Shown one piece after another: positions 56,172-64,000 of a stretch of 64,000 bases of DNA. This DNA comes from Variovorax davisae (GTDB taxonomy: Bacteria > Pseudomonadota > Gammaproteobacteria > Burkholderiales > Burkholderiaceae_C). Below the pieces are notes generated by a model. It saw only the letters and a list, made by a program, of their open reading frames with translations, was not told the origin of the DNA and did not search any database. The translations under genes were made by a program, and so were the position numbers. The stretch lies in assembly GCF_030316845.1 (NCBI RefSeq), contig NZ_JASZYS010000011.1, forward strand, positions 186,001-250,000, written 5' to 3'. Numbering within the stretch: position 1 is the stretch's first letter; the number at the start of each line of letters is the position of its first letter.

Positions 56172-57962
56172 ATGATCCCCCATCCACTTCAGCCACGCGC
56201 CTATGTCGCGTACATCGCCCTCGCGGCACTGCTGCTGTTGCCGATCGCGACGCAGTCGCCGTTCGTCATCCACCTCGCGATCCAGGTCTGCGTCTTCGCA
56301 GCGCTGGCGTCGGCCTGGAACATCGTCGGCGGCTTCGCGGGGCAGCTGTCGCTCGGGCACGCCGTGTACTACGGCATCGGCAGCTACGCGGCCGGGCTGC
56401 TGGTGCTGCAGTTCGGCATCTCGCCGTGGGTCGGCATGTTCGCGGGCGTCGCGGTGTCGGCGCTCGCCGCGCTCGTGATCGCCTATCCCACGCTGCGTCT
56501 GCGCGGGCCGTTCTTCTCGCTGGCCTCGATCGCGTTCCTCGAGGTCGCGCGGCTGCTGGTGAATCACGAAGAGTCGTGGACCCACGGGGCGGGCGGCCTC
56601 AACGTGCCGCTGCAGATCGGCCTGAAGTGGATGATCTTCCGCGAGAAGTGGGCCTACCTGCTGGTCGCGTTCGCCTTCCTGATCGTGGTGCTCTGGATCT
56701 GCCGCGCGATCCGCCATTCGCGCTTCGGCTACTACCTGATCGCGGTGCGCGAACGCGAGGATGCAGCGCGCGCGATCGGCATCAACCCGGTGAAGGTCAA
56801 GATCGCCGCGGCCGTGATCTCGGCCTGCCTGACGAGCCTGGTCGGCAGCTTCCACGGCATGTACCTCACCTTCATCGAACCGTCCTCCGCCTTCTCGCTG
56901 GAGCTCTCGATCCAGATCGCGATGTTCGCGCTGATCGGCGGGCTCGGCACCGTCGCCGGGCCGGTGCTCGGCACGGTCGTCGTGCTGCCGATCGCGGAGC
57001 TGGCGCGCGGCTGGCTGAGCGCGTTCGGCAATGGCACCCACGGCTTCGTCTATGGCGTGGTGCTGGTCGCGGTGGTGCTGTTCTTCCCGCGCGGGCTGGT
57101 CGGCCAACTCGGTGAACGCGTCTCGCGCTGGATCGACAAGCTGCCCGATCTTTCGCGGCCCCGCCGCGTCGGTGGGGCGCCAGCGCCGGCCGCCTCCCGT
57201 GCCAGCGCGACCAAGGGCGAGTCGATCCTGAAGGCCGACAACATCGAGAAGCGCTTCGGCGGCCTGAAGGCGACCGACAAGGTCTCGCTGACCTTGCACG
57301 AGGGCGAGATCCTCGGCGTGATCGGGCCGAACGGCGCAGGCAAGACGACGGTCTTCAACCAGCTCTCCGGCTTCCTGCGCCCGGATGCCGGCGCGATCAC
57401 GATCCGCGACGCTGCCGGCCACTGGACCGCGCCGCGCAACCCGGAGGGCTTCGCGCGCGCCGGGGTCGGGCGCACCTTCCAGATCGTCCAGCCGTTCGCC
57501 GGCCTCACGGTGCTCGAGAACCTGTTGCTCGGGGCCTTCATGCGCACCAAGAGCCGCGACGAGGCCGAGGCGCTGGCGCGCTCGGTGGCCGAGCTCACCG
57601 AGTTGACGCCCCTGCTCGATACCGAAGCCCGCAGCCTGACGGTGGGCGGGATGAAGCGGCTCGAGATCGCGCGCGCGCTGGCCACCTCGCCGCGCGTGCT
57701 GCTGCTCGACGAAGTCCTCGCCGGGTTGAACCCGGCCGACGTGGCGCGCGCGATCGTGATGATCCGGCGCATTCGTGATTCGGGCGTGTCGGTGCTGATG
57801 ATCGAACACCTGATGCAGGCCACGATGGCGCTCTCCGACCGCATCGTCGTCATCCACCTCGGCAAGGTCCTCAAGGAAGGCCTGCCGGCAGAAGTCGCGA
57901 ACGATGTCGAGGTCATCCAGGCCTACCTTGGAAAGGGCTACACCCATGCTGCAGGTTCGTGA
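56172..57962 (+). CDS. Fused LivM permease-LivG ATPase
   Basis: 596 residues. Residues 1 to about 330 are a LivM-type permease (SAWNIVGGFAGQLSLGHAVY; ALAQ-equivalent coupling loop AVREREDAARAIGINPVKVK). After a Pro/Ala linker, a LivG-type nucleotide-binding domain starts near residue 350 (ILKADNIEKRFGGLKATDKV) with Walker A GPNGAGKTTVFNQLSG, signature LTVGGMKRLEIARALAT and Walker B VLLLDEVLAGLNPADV. The signature reads VGGMK where the usual form is SGGQQ, as is common in LivG. Fusions of this kind are frequent in Burkholderiales. It overlaps the LivF gene by 17 bases. Confidence 0.93.
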   Translation: MIPHPLQPRAYVAYIALAALLLLPIATQSPFVIHLAIQVCVFAALASAWNIVGGFAGQLSLGHAVYYGIGSYAAGLLVLQFGISPWVGMFAGVAVSALAALVIAYPTLRLRGPFFSLASIAFLEVARLLVNHEESWTHGAGGLNVPLQIGLKWMIFREKWAYLLVAFAFLIVVLWICRAIRHSRFGYYLIAVREREDAARAIGINPVKVKIAAAVISACLTSLVGSFHGMYLTFIEPSSAFSLELSIQIAMFALIGGLGTVAGPVLGTVVVLPIAELARGWLSAFGNGTHGFVYGVVLVAVVLFFPRGLVGQLGERVSRWIDKLPDLSRPRRVGGAPAPAASRASATKGESILKADNIEKRFGGLKATDKVSLTLHEGEILGVIGPNGAGKTTVFNQLSGFLRPDAGAITIRDAAGHWTAPRNPEGFARAGVGRTFQIVQPFAGLTVLENLLLGAFMRTKSRDEAEALARSVAELTELTPLLDTEARSLTVGGMKRLEIARALATSPRVLLLDEVLAGLNPADVARAIVMIRRIRDSGVSVLMIEHLMQATMALSDRIVVIHLGKVLKEGLPAEVANDVEVIQAYLGKGYTHAAGS

Positions 57963-58650
57963 TCTGCACGCCGGCTACGGCAAGAGCGAAGTCCTGCGCG
58001 GCATCTCGTTCGATGTGCAGCGCGGCGAGATCGTCACCATCGTCGGCGCCAACGGCGCGGGCAAGACGACGACGCTGCGCGCCTTGTGCGGCATCGTGCG
58101 CGCGACCGGCGGCAGCATCGAACTCGACGGCGTGGCGATCAACAGCCGGCAGCCGCACGAGATCGTCGAGCTCGGCATCACGATGATCCCCGAGGGCCGC
58201 CAGCTCTTCCCCTTCCTGACGGTCGAAGAGAATCTGCGCATGGGTTCGTTCAAGAAGACGGCACGCGACGTGCATGCGCAGCGCCTCGAAGAAGTGCTGG
58301 CGCTGTTCCCGAAGGTCAAGGAGCGACTGAAGCAGCTGGCGGTCTCGCTGTCGGGCGGCGAGCAGCAGATGGTCGCGATCGCGCGCGGCATGATGGCCGG
58401 GCCGCGCCTGCTGATCTTCGACGAGCCGTCGCTGGGCCTGTCGCCGCTGCTGGTGGAGCAGATGTTCGAGATCGTCCGCAAGGTCGCCGAGCGCGGCACG
58501 ACGGTGCTGCTCGTCGAGCAGAACGTGTTCCATACGCTGCAGCTCGCCGACCGCGGCTACGTGTTCGAGAATGGCGCGGTCGCCTTGTCCGGGACGGGCA
58601 AGGAACTGCTCGTCAACCCGCACGTCCGCAAGGCTTACCTCGGCCATTGA
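57946..58650 (+). CDS. ABC transporter ATP-binding protein, LivF type
   Basis: 234-residue LivF subunit: MLQVRDLHAGYGKSEVLRGI start, Walker A GANGAGKTTTLRALCG, the LivF-specific GITMIPEGRQLFPFLTVEEN, signature LSGGEQQMVAIARGM and Walker B LLIFDEPSLGLSPLLV. I chose ATG 57946 because the family's N-terminus begins exactly there; upstream in-frame codons overlap the LivMG gene. It forms the second ATPase of the importer with the LivG half of the fused protein. Confidence 0.93.
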   Translation: MLQVRDLHAGYGKSEVLRGISFDVQRGEIVTIVGANGAGKTTTLRALCGIVRATGGSIELDGVAINSRQPHEIVELGITMIPEGRQLFPFLTVEENLRMGSFKKTARDVHAQRLEEVLALFPKVKERLKQLAVSLSGGEQQMVAIARGMMAGPRLLIFDEPSLGLSPLLVEQMFEIVRKVAERGTTVLLVEQNVFHTLQLADRGYVFENGAVALSGTGKELLVNPHVRKAYLGH

Positions 58651-58651
58651 G

Positions 58652-59482
58652 ATGACGCCCCCCAGCCTCGAAATCACCGGCCGCACACGCCTTCTCGCGA
58701 TCGTGGCCGATCCGATCCACCACGTGAAGACACCGCAGCGCATCAACGCACTGTTGCGCGCCCAAGGCATCGACGCGGTGATGGTGCCGATGCACGTCGG
58801 CCCCGATCGACTCGCGACGGTGATGAACGCGTTGCGCCACGTCGGCAACTTCGACGGTTGCGTCGTGACCGTGCCGCACAAGACCGAGGCGCTGCGCTTT
58901 TGCGATCAGCTCAGCGACGAGGCGCGTCTCATCGGTGCGGTCAATGTCGTGCATCGGCTGCCCGATGGCCGCTTGCGCGGCGGCATGCTCGACGGGATCG
59001 CCTTCGTCGACGGTCTGCGCGGTGCGGGCATCGAAGTGGCCGGCACTTCCGTCTACCTCGCGGGCGCTGGCGGCGCCGCCTGTGCGATCGCCTTCGCGCT
59101 GGCGCAGAGCGGTGTGCGCCGGCTGACGGTGGCCAACCGCAGTGTCGACAAGGCCAGGGACCTGGTCGAACGCCTGCGTGCCGGGCACGCCACGCTCGAG
59201 ATCGCCGTGGGCAGCGCCGATCCGTCGGGCCACGATCTGGTGGTCAACGCCACGTCGCTCGGCTTGCGCGCCGGCGACCCGCTGCCGCTCGACGTGTCGC
59301 AGCTGACGCCGCGCCAGACCGTGGCCGAGATCATCATGGACCCGGCGGAAACGGCGCTGCTGATCGAGGCGCGCGCGCGGGGCTGTCGCATTCACGAGGG
59401 CGCGCCGATGCTCGCCAGCCAGATTCCGCACATGGCGGCCTTCATGCTCGGGCTCGGGCATCCTCCCGGCGCCGAGCGATGA
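58652..59482 (+). CDS. Shikimate dehydrogenase-family protein with an altered substrate motif
   Basis: 276 residues with the AroE two-domain layout: an N-terminal substrate domain, the catalytic-type Lys77 in VTVPHKTEALRFCD, an Asp in GGMLDGIAFVDGL, then a Rossmann domain with VYLAGAGGAACAIAFALAQS and VANRSVDKARDLVERL. The substrate loop reads ADPIHHVKTPQRIN, lacking the two Ser (SxS) that bind shikimate in genuine AroE. So it should reduce or oxidise a related but different hydroxy-acid. It starts one base after the LivF stop, inside a catabolic transport operon, again arguing against a role in chorismate synthesis. Confidence 0.83.
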   Translation: MTPPSLEITGRTRLLAIVADPIHHVKTPQRINALLRAQGIDAVMVPMHVGPDRLATVMNALRHVGNFDGCVVTVPHKTEALRFCDQLSDEARLIGAVNVVHRLPDGRLRGGMLDGIAFVDGLRGAGIEVAGTSVYLAGAGGAACAIAFALAQSGVRRLTVANRSVDKARDLVERLRAGHATLEIAVGSADPSGHDLVVNATSLGLRAGDPLPLDVSQLTPRQTVAEIIMDPAETALLIEARARGCRIHEGAPMLASQIPHMAAFMLGLGHPPGAER

Positions 59483-59534
59483 GCGACCCCGGCCAAGGTC
59501 CATCCCCGCGCCCCCGACTGAACCGGAGCCCTGA

Positions 59535-61130
59535 GTGGAACCCTTCGACTACGTGATCGTCGGCGGCGGTGCCGCTGGCTGCATCCTCGCCCATCGCCTG
59601 ACCCAGGACGGACGGCAGCGCGTGCTGTTGCTCGAAGCCGGCGGCGAGCCCGACAGCCGCTGGATCTCGATCCCGGCCGGCTTCAGCAAGCTGCTGACCA
59701 ACCCGCGCTACAACTGGCTGTTCAAGACCGAGCCGGAGCCCAACACGCACGACCGCATCATCTCGGTCCCGCGCGGCAAGGGGCTGGGCGGCTCGACCCT
59801 GATCAACGGCATGATCTACGTGCGCGGCCAGCCCGCGGACTACGACGCGTGGGAAGGCGCGGGCGCTGCAGGTTGGGGCCATCGTGAGGTCGAGCCGTAC
59901 TTCCGCAAGCTCGAAGGCTACGGCGGCGGCGGCGCGGCCCGGGGCAGGGACGGTCCGCTGAGCCTCGAACAAGTGCGCGAACGCTTTCCGATCGCGCAAG
60001 GCTTTCTCGACGCGGCAGCCGAGGATGGGCAGCGGCTGAACGACGACTACAACGGACCCGAGCAAGAGGGCTTCGGCTACTACCAGGTCAACCAGCGCGA
60101 GGGTCGGCGCTGGAGTGCCTACGATGCCTACCTCGCGCCGGCGCGGCGGCGTCCCAACCTCGTCGTGGTGACCGACGCGCAGGTGCAACGGTTGAGCTTC
60201 GACGGCGGCAGGTGCGTCGGCGTGGTCTACCGTCGAGGCCACGAAACGCTCTCGGCGCAGGCCAGGCTCGAGGTGGTCTTGTGCGCCGGCGCTTTCCAGT
60301 CGCCGCAGTTGCTGGAGCTGTCCGGCATCGGCCGTGCCGACGTGCTGGGCCCGCTCGGCATTCCCATGCGCCTCGACGCGCCGGGCGTCGGCGAAAACTA
60401 CGTCGACCACTACGCGACCCGCATGAACTGGCGCGTGCGCGACGCCGTCACGCTGAACGAGATGTCGCGCGGCTGGCGGCTGATGCAGCAGGTGGCGCGC
60501 TACTACACGCAGCATCGCGGGATCCTCACCCTGGGGACCGGCCTGGTCCATGGCTTCGTGAAGACCCGGGCCGAGATGGATCGGCCCGACGCGCAGTATT
60601 TCTTCATGCACGCAAGCTATGCCAACGCCGCCGAGCGCATCCTGGATCGGGCGCCGGGAATGACCATCGGCGTGACGCAGCTGCGGCCCGAATCGGTCGG
60701 CAGCGTCCACGCGAGATCGCCCGACCCGCAGGCCGCGCCGGCGATCCGGCCGAACTTCCTGGCCAGCCCGGTCGACCAGGATTGCATGGTGGAAGCGATG
60801 AAGATCGCGCGCCGCATCGTCGGCCGCCCCGCGATGCGCCCCTATGTCGCGCACGAGATGAGCCCCGGCGACGCCGCGCAGGACGATGCCGCGTGGCTGG
60901 ACTTCGCGCGCCGCAACGGCCAGACCATCTACCATCCGGTCGGTACCTGCCGCATGGGCAGCGATGCCGGTGCGGTGGTCGATGCACGGCTGCGCGTCAA
61001 CGGCCTGCACGGCCTGCGCGTCGTCGATGCGTCCGTGATTCCGAAGATGGTCTCGGGCAACATCCAGGCGGCGGTGATGATGGTGGCCGAGAAGGGCGCC
61101 GATCTGATCCTCGCGGACCGGCCGCGATGA
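59535..61130 (+). CDS. GMC-family FAD oxidoreductase (choline / alcohol dehydrogenase type)
   Basis: 531-residue glucose-methanol-choline oxidoreductase. The FAD motif is VIVGGGAAGCILAHRLTQ; LLLEAGG and RGKGLGGSTLINGMIYVRG are GMC signatures, and GAFQSPQLLELSGIG is the second signature. The active-site His lies in YHPVGTCRMGSDAGAVVD. The enzyme oxidises a primary or secondary alcohol to an aldehyde or ketone. The start is GTG 59535, after CCGGAGCC, with the FAD fold starting four residues later. Membership of a LacI-controlled operon with a Liv-type importer, an AroE-like enzyme, a quinone reductase and an SDR points to stepwise oxidation of an imported alcohol. Confidence 0.92.
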   Translation: MEPFDYVIVGGGAAGCILAHRLTQDGRQRVLLLEAGGEPDSRWISIPAGFSKLLTNPRYNWLFKTEPEPNTHDRIISVPRGKGLGGSTLINGMIYVRGQPADYDAWEGAGAAGWGHREVEPYFRKLEGYGGGGAARGRDGPLSLEQVRERFPIAQGFLDAAAEDGQRLNDDYNGPEQEGFGYYQVNQREGRRWSAYDAYLAPARRRPNLVVVTDAQVQRLSFDGGRCVGVVYRRGHETLSAQARLEVVLCAGAFQSPQLLELSGIGRADVLGPLGIPMRLDAPGVGENYVDHYATRMNWRVRDAVTLNEMSRGWRLMQQVARYYTQHRGILTLGTGLVHGFVKTRAEMDRPDAQYFFMHASYANAAERILDRAPGMTIGVTQLRPESVGSVHARSPDPQAAPAIRPNFLASPVDQDCMVEAMKIARRIVGRPAMRPYVAHEMSPGDAAQDDAAWLDFARRNGQTIYHPVGTCRMGSDAGAVVDARLRVNGLHGLRVVDASVIPKMVSGNIQAAVMMVAEKGADLILADRPR

Positions 61131-61146
61131 ACCGCAAGGCCACACG

Positions 61147-62196
61147 ATGACCAAGAAACGCGCCACGCTCGAAGACGTCGCCCGTCTGGCGGGCGTCTCC
61201 CTGGGCAGCGCCTCGCGCTCGCTGTCGATGCCTGATGAGGTCCGGTCCGACACGCTCGAGCGTGTGCAGCGCGCGGTCGCTCAACTGGGCTATGTGCGCA
61301 ACGGCGCGGCCCAGGCGCTCGCGTCGCGGCGCACGAAGACCATCGCCGCGATCTACCCGACCCTCGACAATCCGATCTTCGCCGTCTCGATCCAGGCCTT
61401 GCAGCAGACGCTGTGGGCCCTGGGCTACCACCTGATCGTCGCCAGCCATGACTACGAGCCCGAGCGGGAGGCCGACCTGCTTCGCCGGATCGTCGAGCGC
61501 GGAGTCGACGGCATCGTGCTGGTCGGCACCGATCACGCGGATGCGGTCTACGACCTGCAGCGGCAGTACCAGCTGCCGTACGTGCTGAGCTGGGCCGTCG
61601 ACGACGCCCGGGCCGGGCAGTGCGTGGGTTTCTCGTATCTCGACGCGGCGCAGCGCATGGCCAGCCTCGTTGTCGAGCAAGGCCACACCCGGATCGCGCT
61701 GTGCCCCGGCATCGCGGCGAGCAACGAGCGCGTGCGCGCTCGCATCCAGGGCACGCGCGCTGCGCTGAGTGCGCACGGGCTCCCGTTGCGCAACGACTGG
61801 ATCGTCGAGGGGCCCTTTACCTTCGAAGGGGGGCGCGACGCCGTTGCCCAACTGTGTCGAACCGACGACCGGCCGACCGCGTTGATCTGCGGCACTGACA
61901 TCCAGGCGGTCGGCGCGATCGGCGAATGCCGCGATCGAGGCATCCGCGTCCCCGACGATCTTTCGATCACCGGCTCCGACGACATCGAGCTGGCCAGCCT
62001 GGTGGAGCCGAGGCTGACCACCGTGCACGTGCCCACCTCGGAGATCGGACGCCTGTCGGCGCGACGCATCGTCGATCTGATCGAGGGGCGTTCCACCGGC
62101 GAACCCGCGGCATTGCAGACCACCCTGGTTCAGCGCGAGAGCCTGCGGCGCGTCGGGCGGACCGATTCAGAAACCCAACAGGAGCGACGCAAATGA
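61147..62196 (+). CDS. LacI-family transcriptional regulator
   Basis: 349 residues. The N-terminal helix-turn-helix TLEDVARLAGVSLGSASRSL with hinge-region NGAAQALASRRTKTI is classical LacI/GalR; the remainder is a periplasmic-binding-like ligand domain (AIYPTLDNPIFAVSIQALQQ; GTDIQAVGAIGECRDRGIRV; SITGSDDIELASLVEPRLTT). It lies inside the operon it probably controls, with its stop overlapping the next start (ATGA). The two GAAGCGCTTC palindromes at 53909 and 53977 are the best operator candidates in the window. The inducer is unknown. Confidence 0.93.
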   Translation: MTKKRATLEDVARLAGVSLGSASRSLSMPDEVRSDTLERVQRAVAQLGYVRNGAAQALASRRTKTIAAIYPTLDNPIFAVSIQALQQTLWALGYHLIVASHDYEPEREADLLRRIVERGVDGIVLVGTDHADAVYDLQRQYQLPYVLSWAVDDARAGQCVGFSYLDAAQRMASLVVEQGHTRIALCPGIAASNERVRARIQGTRAALSAHGLPLRNDWIVEGPFTFEGGRDAVAQLCRTDDRPTALICGTDIQAVGAIGECRDRGIRVPDDLSITGSDDIELASLVEPRLTTVHVPTSEIGRLSARRIVDLIEGRSTGEPAALQTTLVQRESLRRVGRTDSETQQERRK

Positions 62197-63176
62197 AACG
62201 CATAGCGCATGGAGCCGGCGGCAATGCCGACGTGATGCAATTGGTCGACGACGAGCGTCCGGCCCCCGGCCCCGGCGAGGTGCTGATCGAGGTGCACGTG
62301 GCCGGCGTCAATCGGCCCGACGTGCTGCAGCGCTCCGGCAACTACCCGCCGCCGAAGGGCGCCTCGCCGCATCTCGGGCTCGAGGTGGCCGGCGTGATCG
62401 CCGCGGTGGGCAGCGGCGTCGACAGCTGGCGGGTGGGCGACCCTGTCTGCGCGCTGACCCCGGGCGGCGGCTATGCGGAGTTCTGCCTGACCGATGCGCG
62501 GCATTGCCTGCCGGTGCCCGAGGGCTTGAGCCTGCTGCAGGCCGCCGCCCTGCCCGAGACCTACCTGACGGTCTGGGCTAACCTGTTCGACCGCGCGCGC
62601 CTGGCGTCGGGGCAATCGGTGCTGGTGCATGGCGGGTCGAGCGGCATCGGCCTCACGGCGATCCAGCTCGCACGCGAGTTCGGCGCCACGGTCTACGCGA
62701 CCGTTGGCAATGCCGAGAAGGCGGCCGCCTGCGTGGCAGCGGGTGCGCGCCGCGCGATCAACTACCGCGAAGAGGATTTCGCCGCGGTCGTCGCACAGGA
62801 GACCGACGGCCGCGGTGTCGACGTGATCGTCGACATGGTCGGCGCGCCCTACATCGTGCGCAACATCGCGAGCCTGGCGCTCGAGGGCTGCCTGCTGCAG
62901 CTGGCCTTCCTCGAAGGCAGCAAGTTCGAGTTCGACGCGACCCCGGTGATGCTGAGGCGGCTGACGCTCACCGGCTCGACGCTGCGTGCGCGCACCGCCG
63001 AACAGAAGGCGGCGATCGTGGAGCGGCTGCGCGCGCAGGTGTGGCCGGTGCTCGCACAGGGCCGCTGCCTGCCGGTCATCCACGCGGTGTTCCCGCTCGC
63101 ACGCGCGACCGAGGCGCACCTGCTGATGGAAAGCAGCAAGCACATCGGCAAGATCATGCTGACGGTCAAGGAGTAG
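62193..63176 (+). CDS. NADPH:quinone oxidoreductase-like zinc-independent MDR protein
   Basis: 327-residue medium-chain dehydrogenase/reductase of the quinone-oxidoreductase branch (PIG3-like). N-terminal PGPGEVLIEVHVAGVNRPDV and the GNYPPPKGASPHLGLEVAGV text are typical; the nucleotide loop is VLVHGGSSGIGLTAIQLARE. There is no Cys/His zinc set, so reductase rather than alcohol dehydrogenase chemistry is expected. It would reduce a quinone or alpha,beta-unsaturated carbonyl using NADPH. The ATG overlaps the LacI stop. Confidence 0.9.
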   Translation: MKRIAHGAGGNADVMQLVDDERPAPGPGEVLIEVHVAGVNRPDVLQRSGNYPPPKGASPHLGLEVAGVIAAVGSGVDSWRVGDPVCALTPGGGYAEFCLTDARHCLPVPEGLSLLQAAALPETYLTVWANLFDRARLASGQSVLVHGGSSGIGLTAIQLAREFGATVYATVGNAEKAAACVAAGARRAINYREEDFAAVVAQETDGRGVDVIVDMVGAPYIVRNIASLALEGCLLQLAFLEGSKFEFDATPVMLRRLTLTGSTLRARTAEQKAAIVERLRAQVWPVLAQGRCLPVIHAVFPLARATEAHLLMESSKHIGKIMLTVKE

Positions 63177-63181
63177 ATCGA

Positions 63182-63946
63182 ATGCGGCACGCTGATCGGG
63201 TCGTCCTCGTGACGGGTGGGAGTGGCGGCATCGGCGCGGCCATCGTCGAACGCTATGTGGCCGAAGGCGCATCGGTCGGCATCGTCGATTTCAACGGCGA
63301 CGCCGGCGAACGGCTGGCCGCCGAATGGCGCGCAAAGGGCCACCGCGTGCATTTTGCGGCGGCCGACGTGGCCGACTACACGAACTGCGAGCAGGCCCAG
63401 CGCGAGATCGAATCGGCGCTCGGCCCTGTCGACATCCTGATCAACAACGCGGGCATCTCGCCCAAGCACGACGGAAAGCCCGCGCCGATCCACCGCATGG
63501 ACCCGGCCGAGTGGCAACGCGTCGTCGGCGTGAACCTCACCGGCGCGTTCAACTTCTCGCGCCTGCTGACCGGCGGCATGATCGCCCGGCGCTACGGACG
63601 CATCGTCTCCATGTCGTCGGTGGCCGGCAAGGCCTACCTCGGCGACATCGTGGCCTGCCACTACAGCGCGACGAAGGCGGCGCTGATCGGCTTCACCCGC
63701 CACCTCGCCGGCGAGCTCGGGCCGCACGGGATCACGGTCAACGCAATGGCGCCGGGCCGCATCGCCACGCCGCTGGTGCGCACGGTGTCCGACGCGGCGA
63801 ACAACGCGGTGGTCGACGTGACGCCGCTGCGCCGCCTGGGCGAGCCGTCCGAGGTCGCCGACCTGTGCTGCTACCTCACGTCCCCGGACGCTGCGTTCGT
63901 GACCGGCCAGGTGGTCGACGTCGCGGGCGGCTGGCTGATGACCTGA
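63182..63946 (+). CDS. Short-chain dehydrogenase/reductase
   Basis: 254-residue classical SDR. The cofactor loop is VLVTGGSGGIGAAIVERY; the NNAG motif appears as DILINNAGISPKHD; catalytic residues are the Ser in IVSMSSVAGKAY and Tyr/Lys in HYSATKAAL. VDFNGDAG after the second strand suggests NAD(H) rather than NADP(H) use. It is complete, unlike the shortened SDR at 26797. It follows the quinone oxidoreductase by five bases and presumably oxidises an alcohol intermediate in this operon's pathway. Confidence 0.92.
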   Translation: MRHADRVVLVTGGSGGIGAAIVERYVAEGASVGIVDFNGDAGERLAAEWRAKGHRVHFAAADVADYTNCEQAQREIESALGPVDILINNAGISPKHDGKPAPIHRMDPAEWQRVVGVNLTGAFNFSRLLTGGMIARRYGRIVSMSSVAGKAYLGDIVACHYSATKAALIGFTRHLAGELGPHGITVNAMAPGRIATPLVRTVSDAANNAVVDVTPLRRLGEPSEVADLCCYLTSPDAAFVTGQVVDVAGGWLMT

Positions 63947-63960
63947 ACCAGGGAGGCCCC

Positions 63961-64000
63961 ATGGCATTCGACCGTCCCGAACTCGCCAAGCACCAGACCC
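63961..64000 (+). CDS. Start of a further operon gene (cut by the window end)
   Basis: ATG 63961 with AGGGAGG eight bases upstream, 14 bases after the SDR stop. Only 13 residues (MAFDRPELAKHQT) are visible, too few to assign a family. By position it should be part of the LacI-controlled catabolic operon. Confidence 0.6.
   Translation, partial: MAFDRPELAKHQT

Noticed and set aside
1..64000. tRNA, rRNA, CRISPR arrays, insertion sequences, integrases
   Set aside because: No cloverleaf-like sequences, regularly spaced repeats, transposase motifs or terminal inverted repeats noticed on reading both strands; a covariance-model search would be the decisive test for short RNAs.

Overview
The window is about 64 kb of very GC-rich DNA with strong G/C bias at codon third positions and tightly packed operons. 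Gene content (many SsuA-type sulfonate transporters, a MobA-type 3-hydroxybenzoate hydroxylase, a family 2A encapsulin operon, fused LivM-LivG and DppD-DppF ATPases) fits a metabolically versatile soil or rhizosphere betaproteobacterium of the Burkholderiales, most likely Comamonadaceae and near Variovorax. The genus is an inference from gene style, not a database match. I found no tRNA, rRNA, CRISPR array, insertion sequence or phage.

Layout. (1) 1-3753, minus strand: the start of a GspE/PilB-type secretion ATPase (cut by the window edge), a phospholipase D-family lipoprotein and a SYLF/YSC84 lipoprotein. (2) 3869-16288, plus strand: a tandem glycine riboswitch, a MarR regulator with a perfect inverted-repeat operator, a dipeptide-type ABC transporter, an amidase, an M81 (MlrC) protein and an M20 amidohydrolase; after a 305-base gap comes a MobA-like 3-hydroxybenzoate 4-monooxygenase. 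Together they could import and split aroyl-glycine-type amides. (3) 16306-46325: a large organosulfur island. It holds an FMN reductase, a CysB-family regulator, two luciferase-like monooxygenases, an eleven-gene sulfonate uptake operon (three binding proteins, two permeases, one ATPase), a rhodanese-serine acetyltransferase-encapsulin-cysteine desulfurase operon, a TauD-type dioxygenase with its own ABC transporter, MetQ with a PanE-like protein, an AprA-like flavoprotein with a ferredoxin, another SsuA-type ABC transporter, and a 1-Cys peroxiredoxin.

Ten transcription starts in that island share one promoter architecture: a CATA-like box, 17 bases, a TCGTT-like box, then 20-21 bases to a -10-like hexamer. 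I read this as a sulfur-starvation regulon, probably controlled by the CysB-like LysR regulator encoded at 17024-18010.

(4) 46460-53827: a PLP-dependent D-threonine aldolase/D-serine dehydratase-like enzyme, a small coiled-coil protein, a DUF3182 protein overlapping an alpha/beta hydrolase, a class I fructose-bisphosphate aldolase and an 836-residue HEAT-repeat/TIR protein that is a candidate immune effector. (5) 53909-64000, plus strand: a catabolic operon with a branched-chain-amino-acid-type ABC transporter, a diverged shikimate-dehydrogenase homologue, a GMC oxidoreductase, a LacI regulator, a quinone oxidoreductase, an SDR and the start of another gene. Two GAAGCGCTTC palindromes before the first gene are the likely operators of the LacI regulator.
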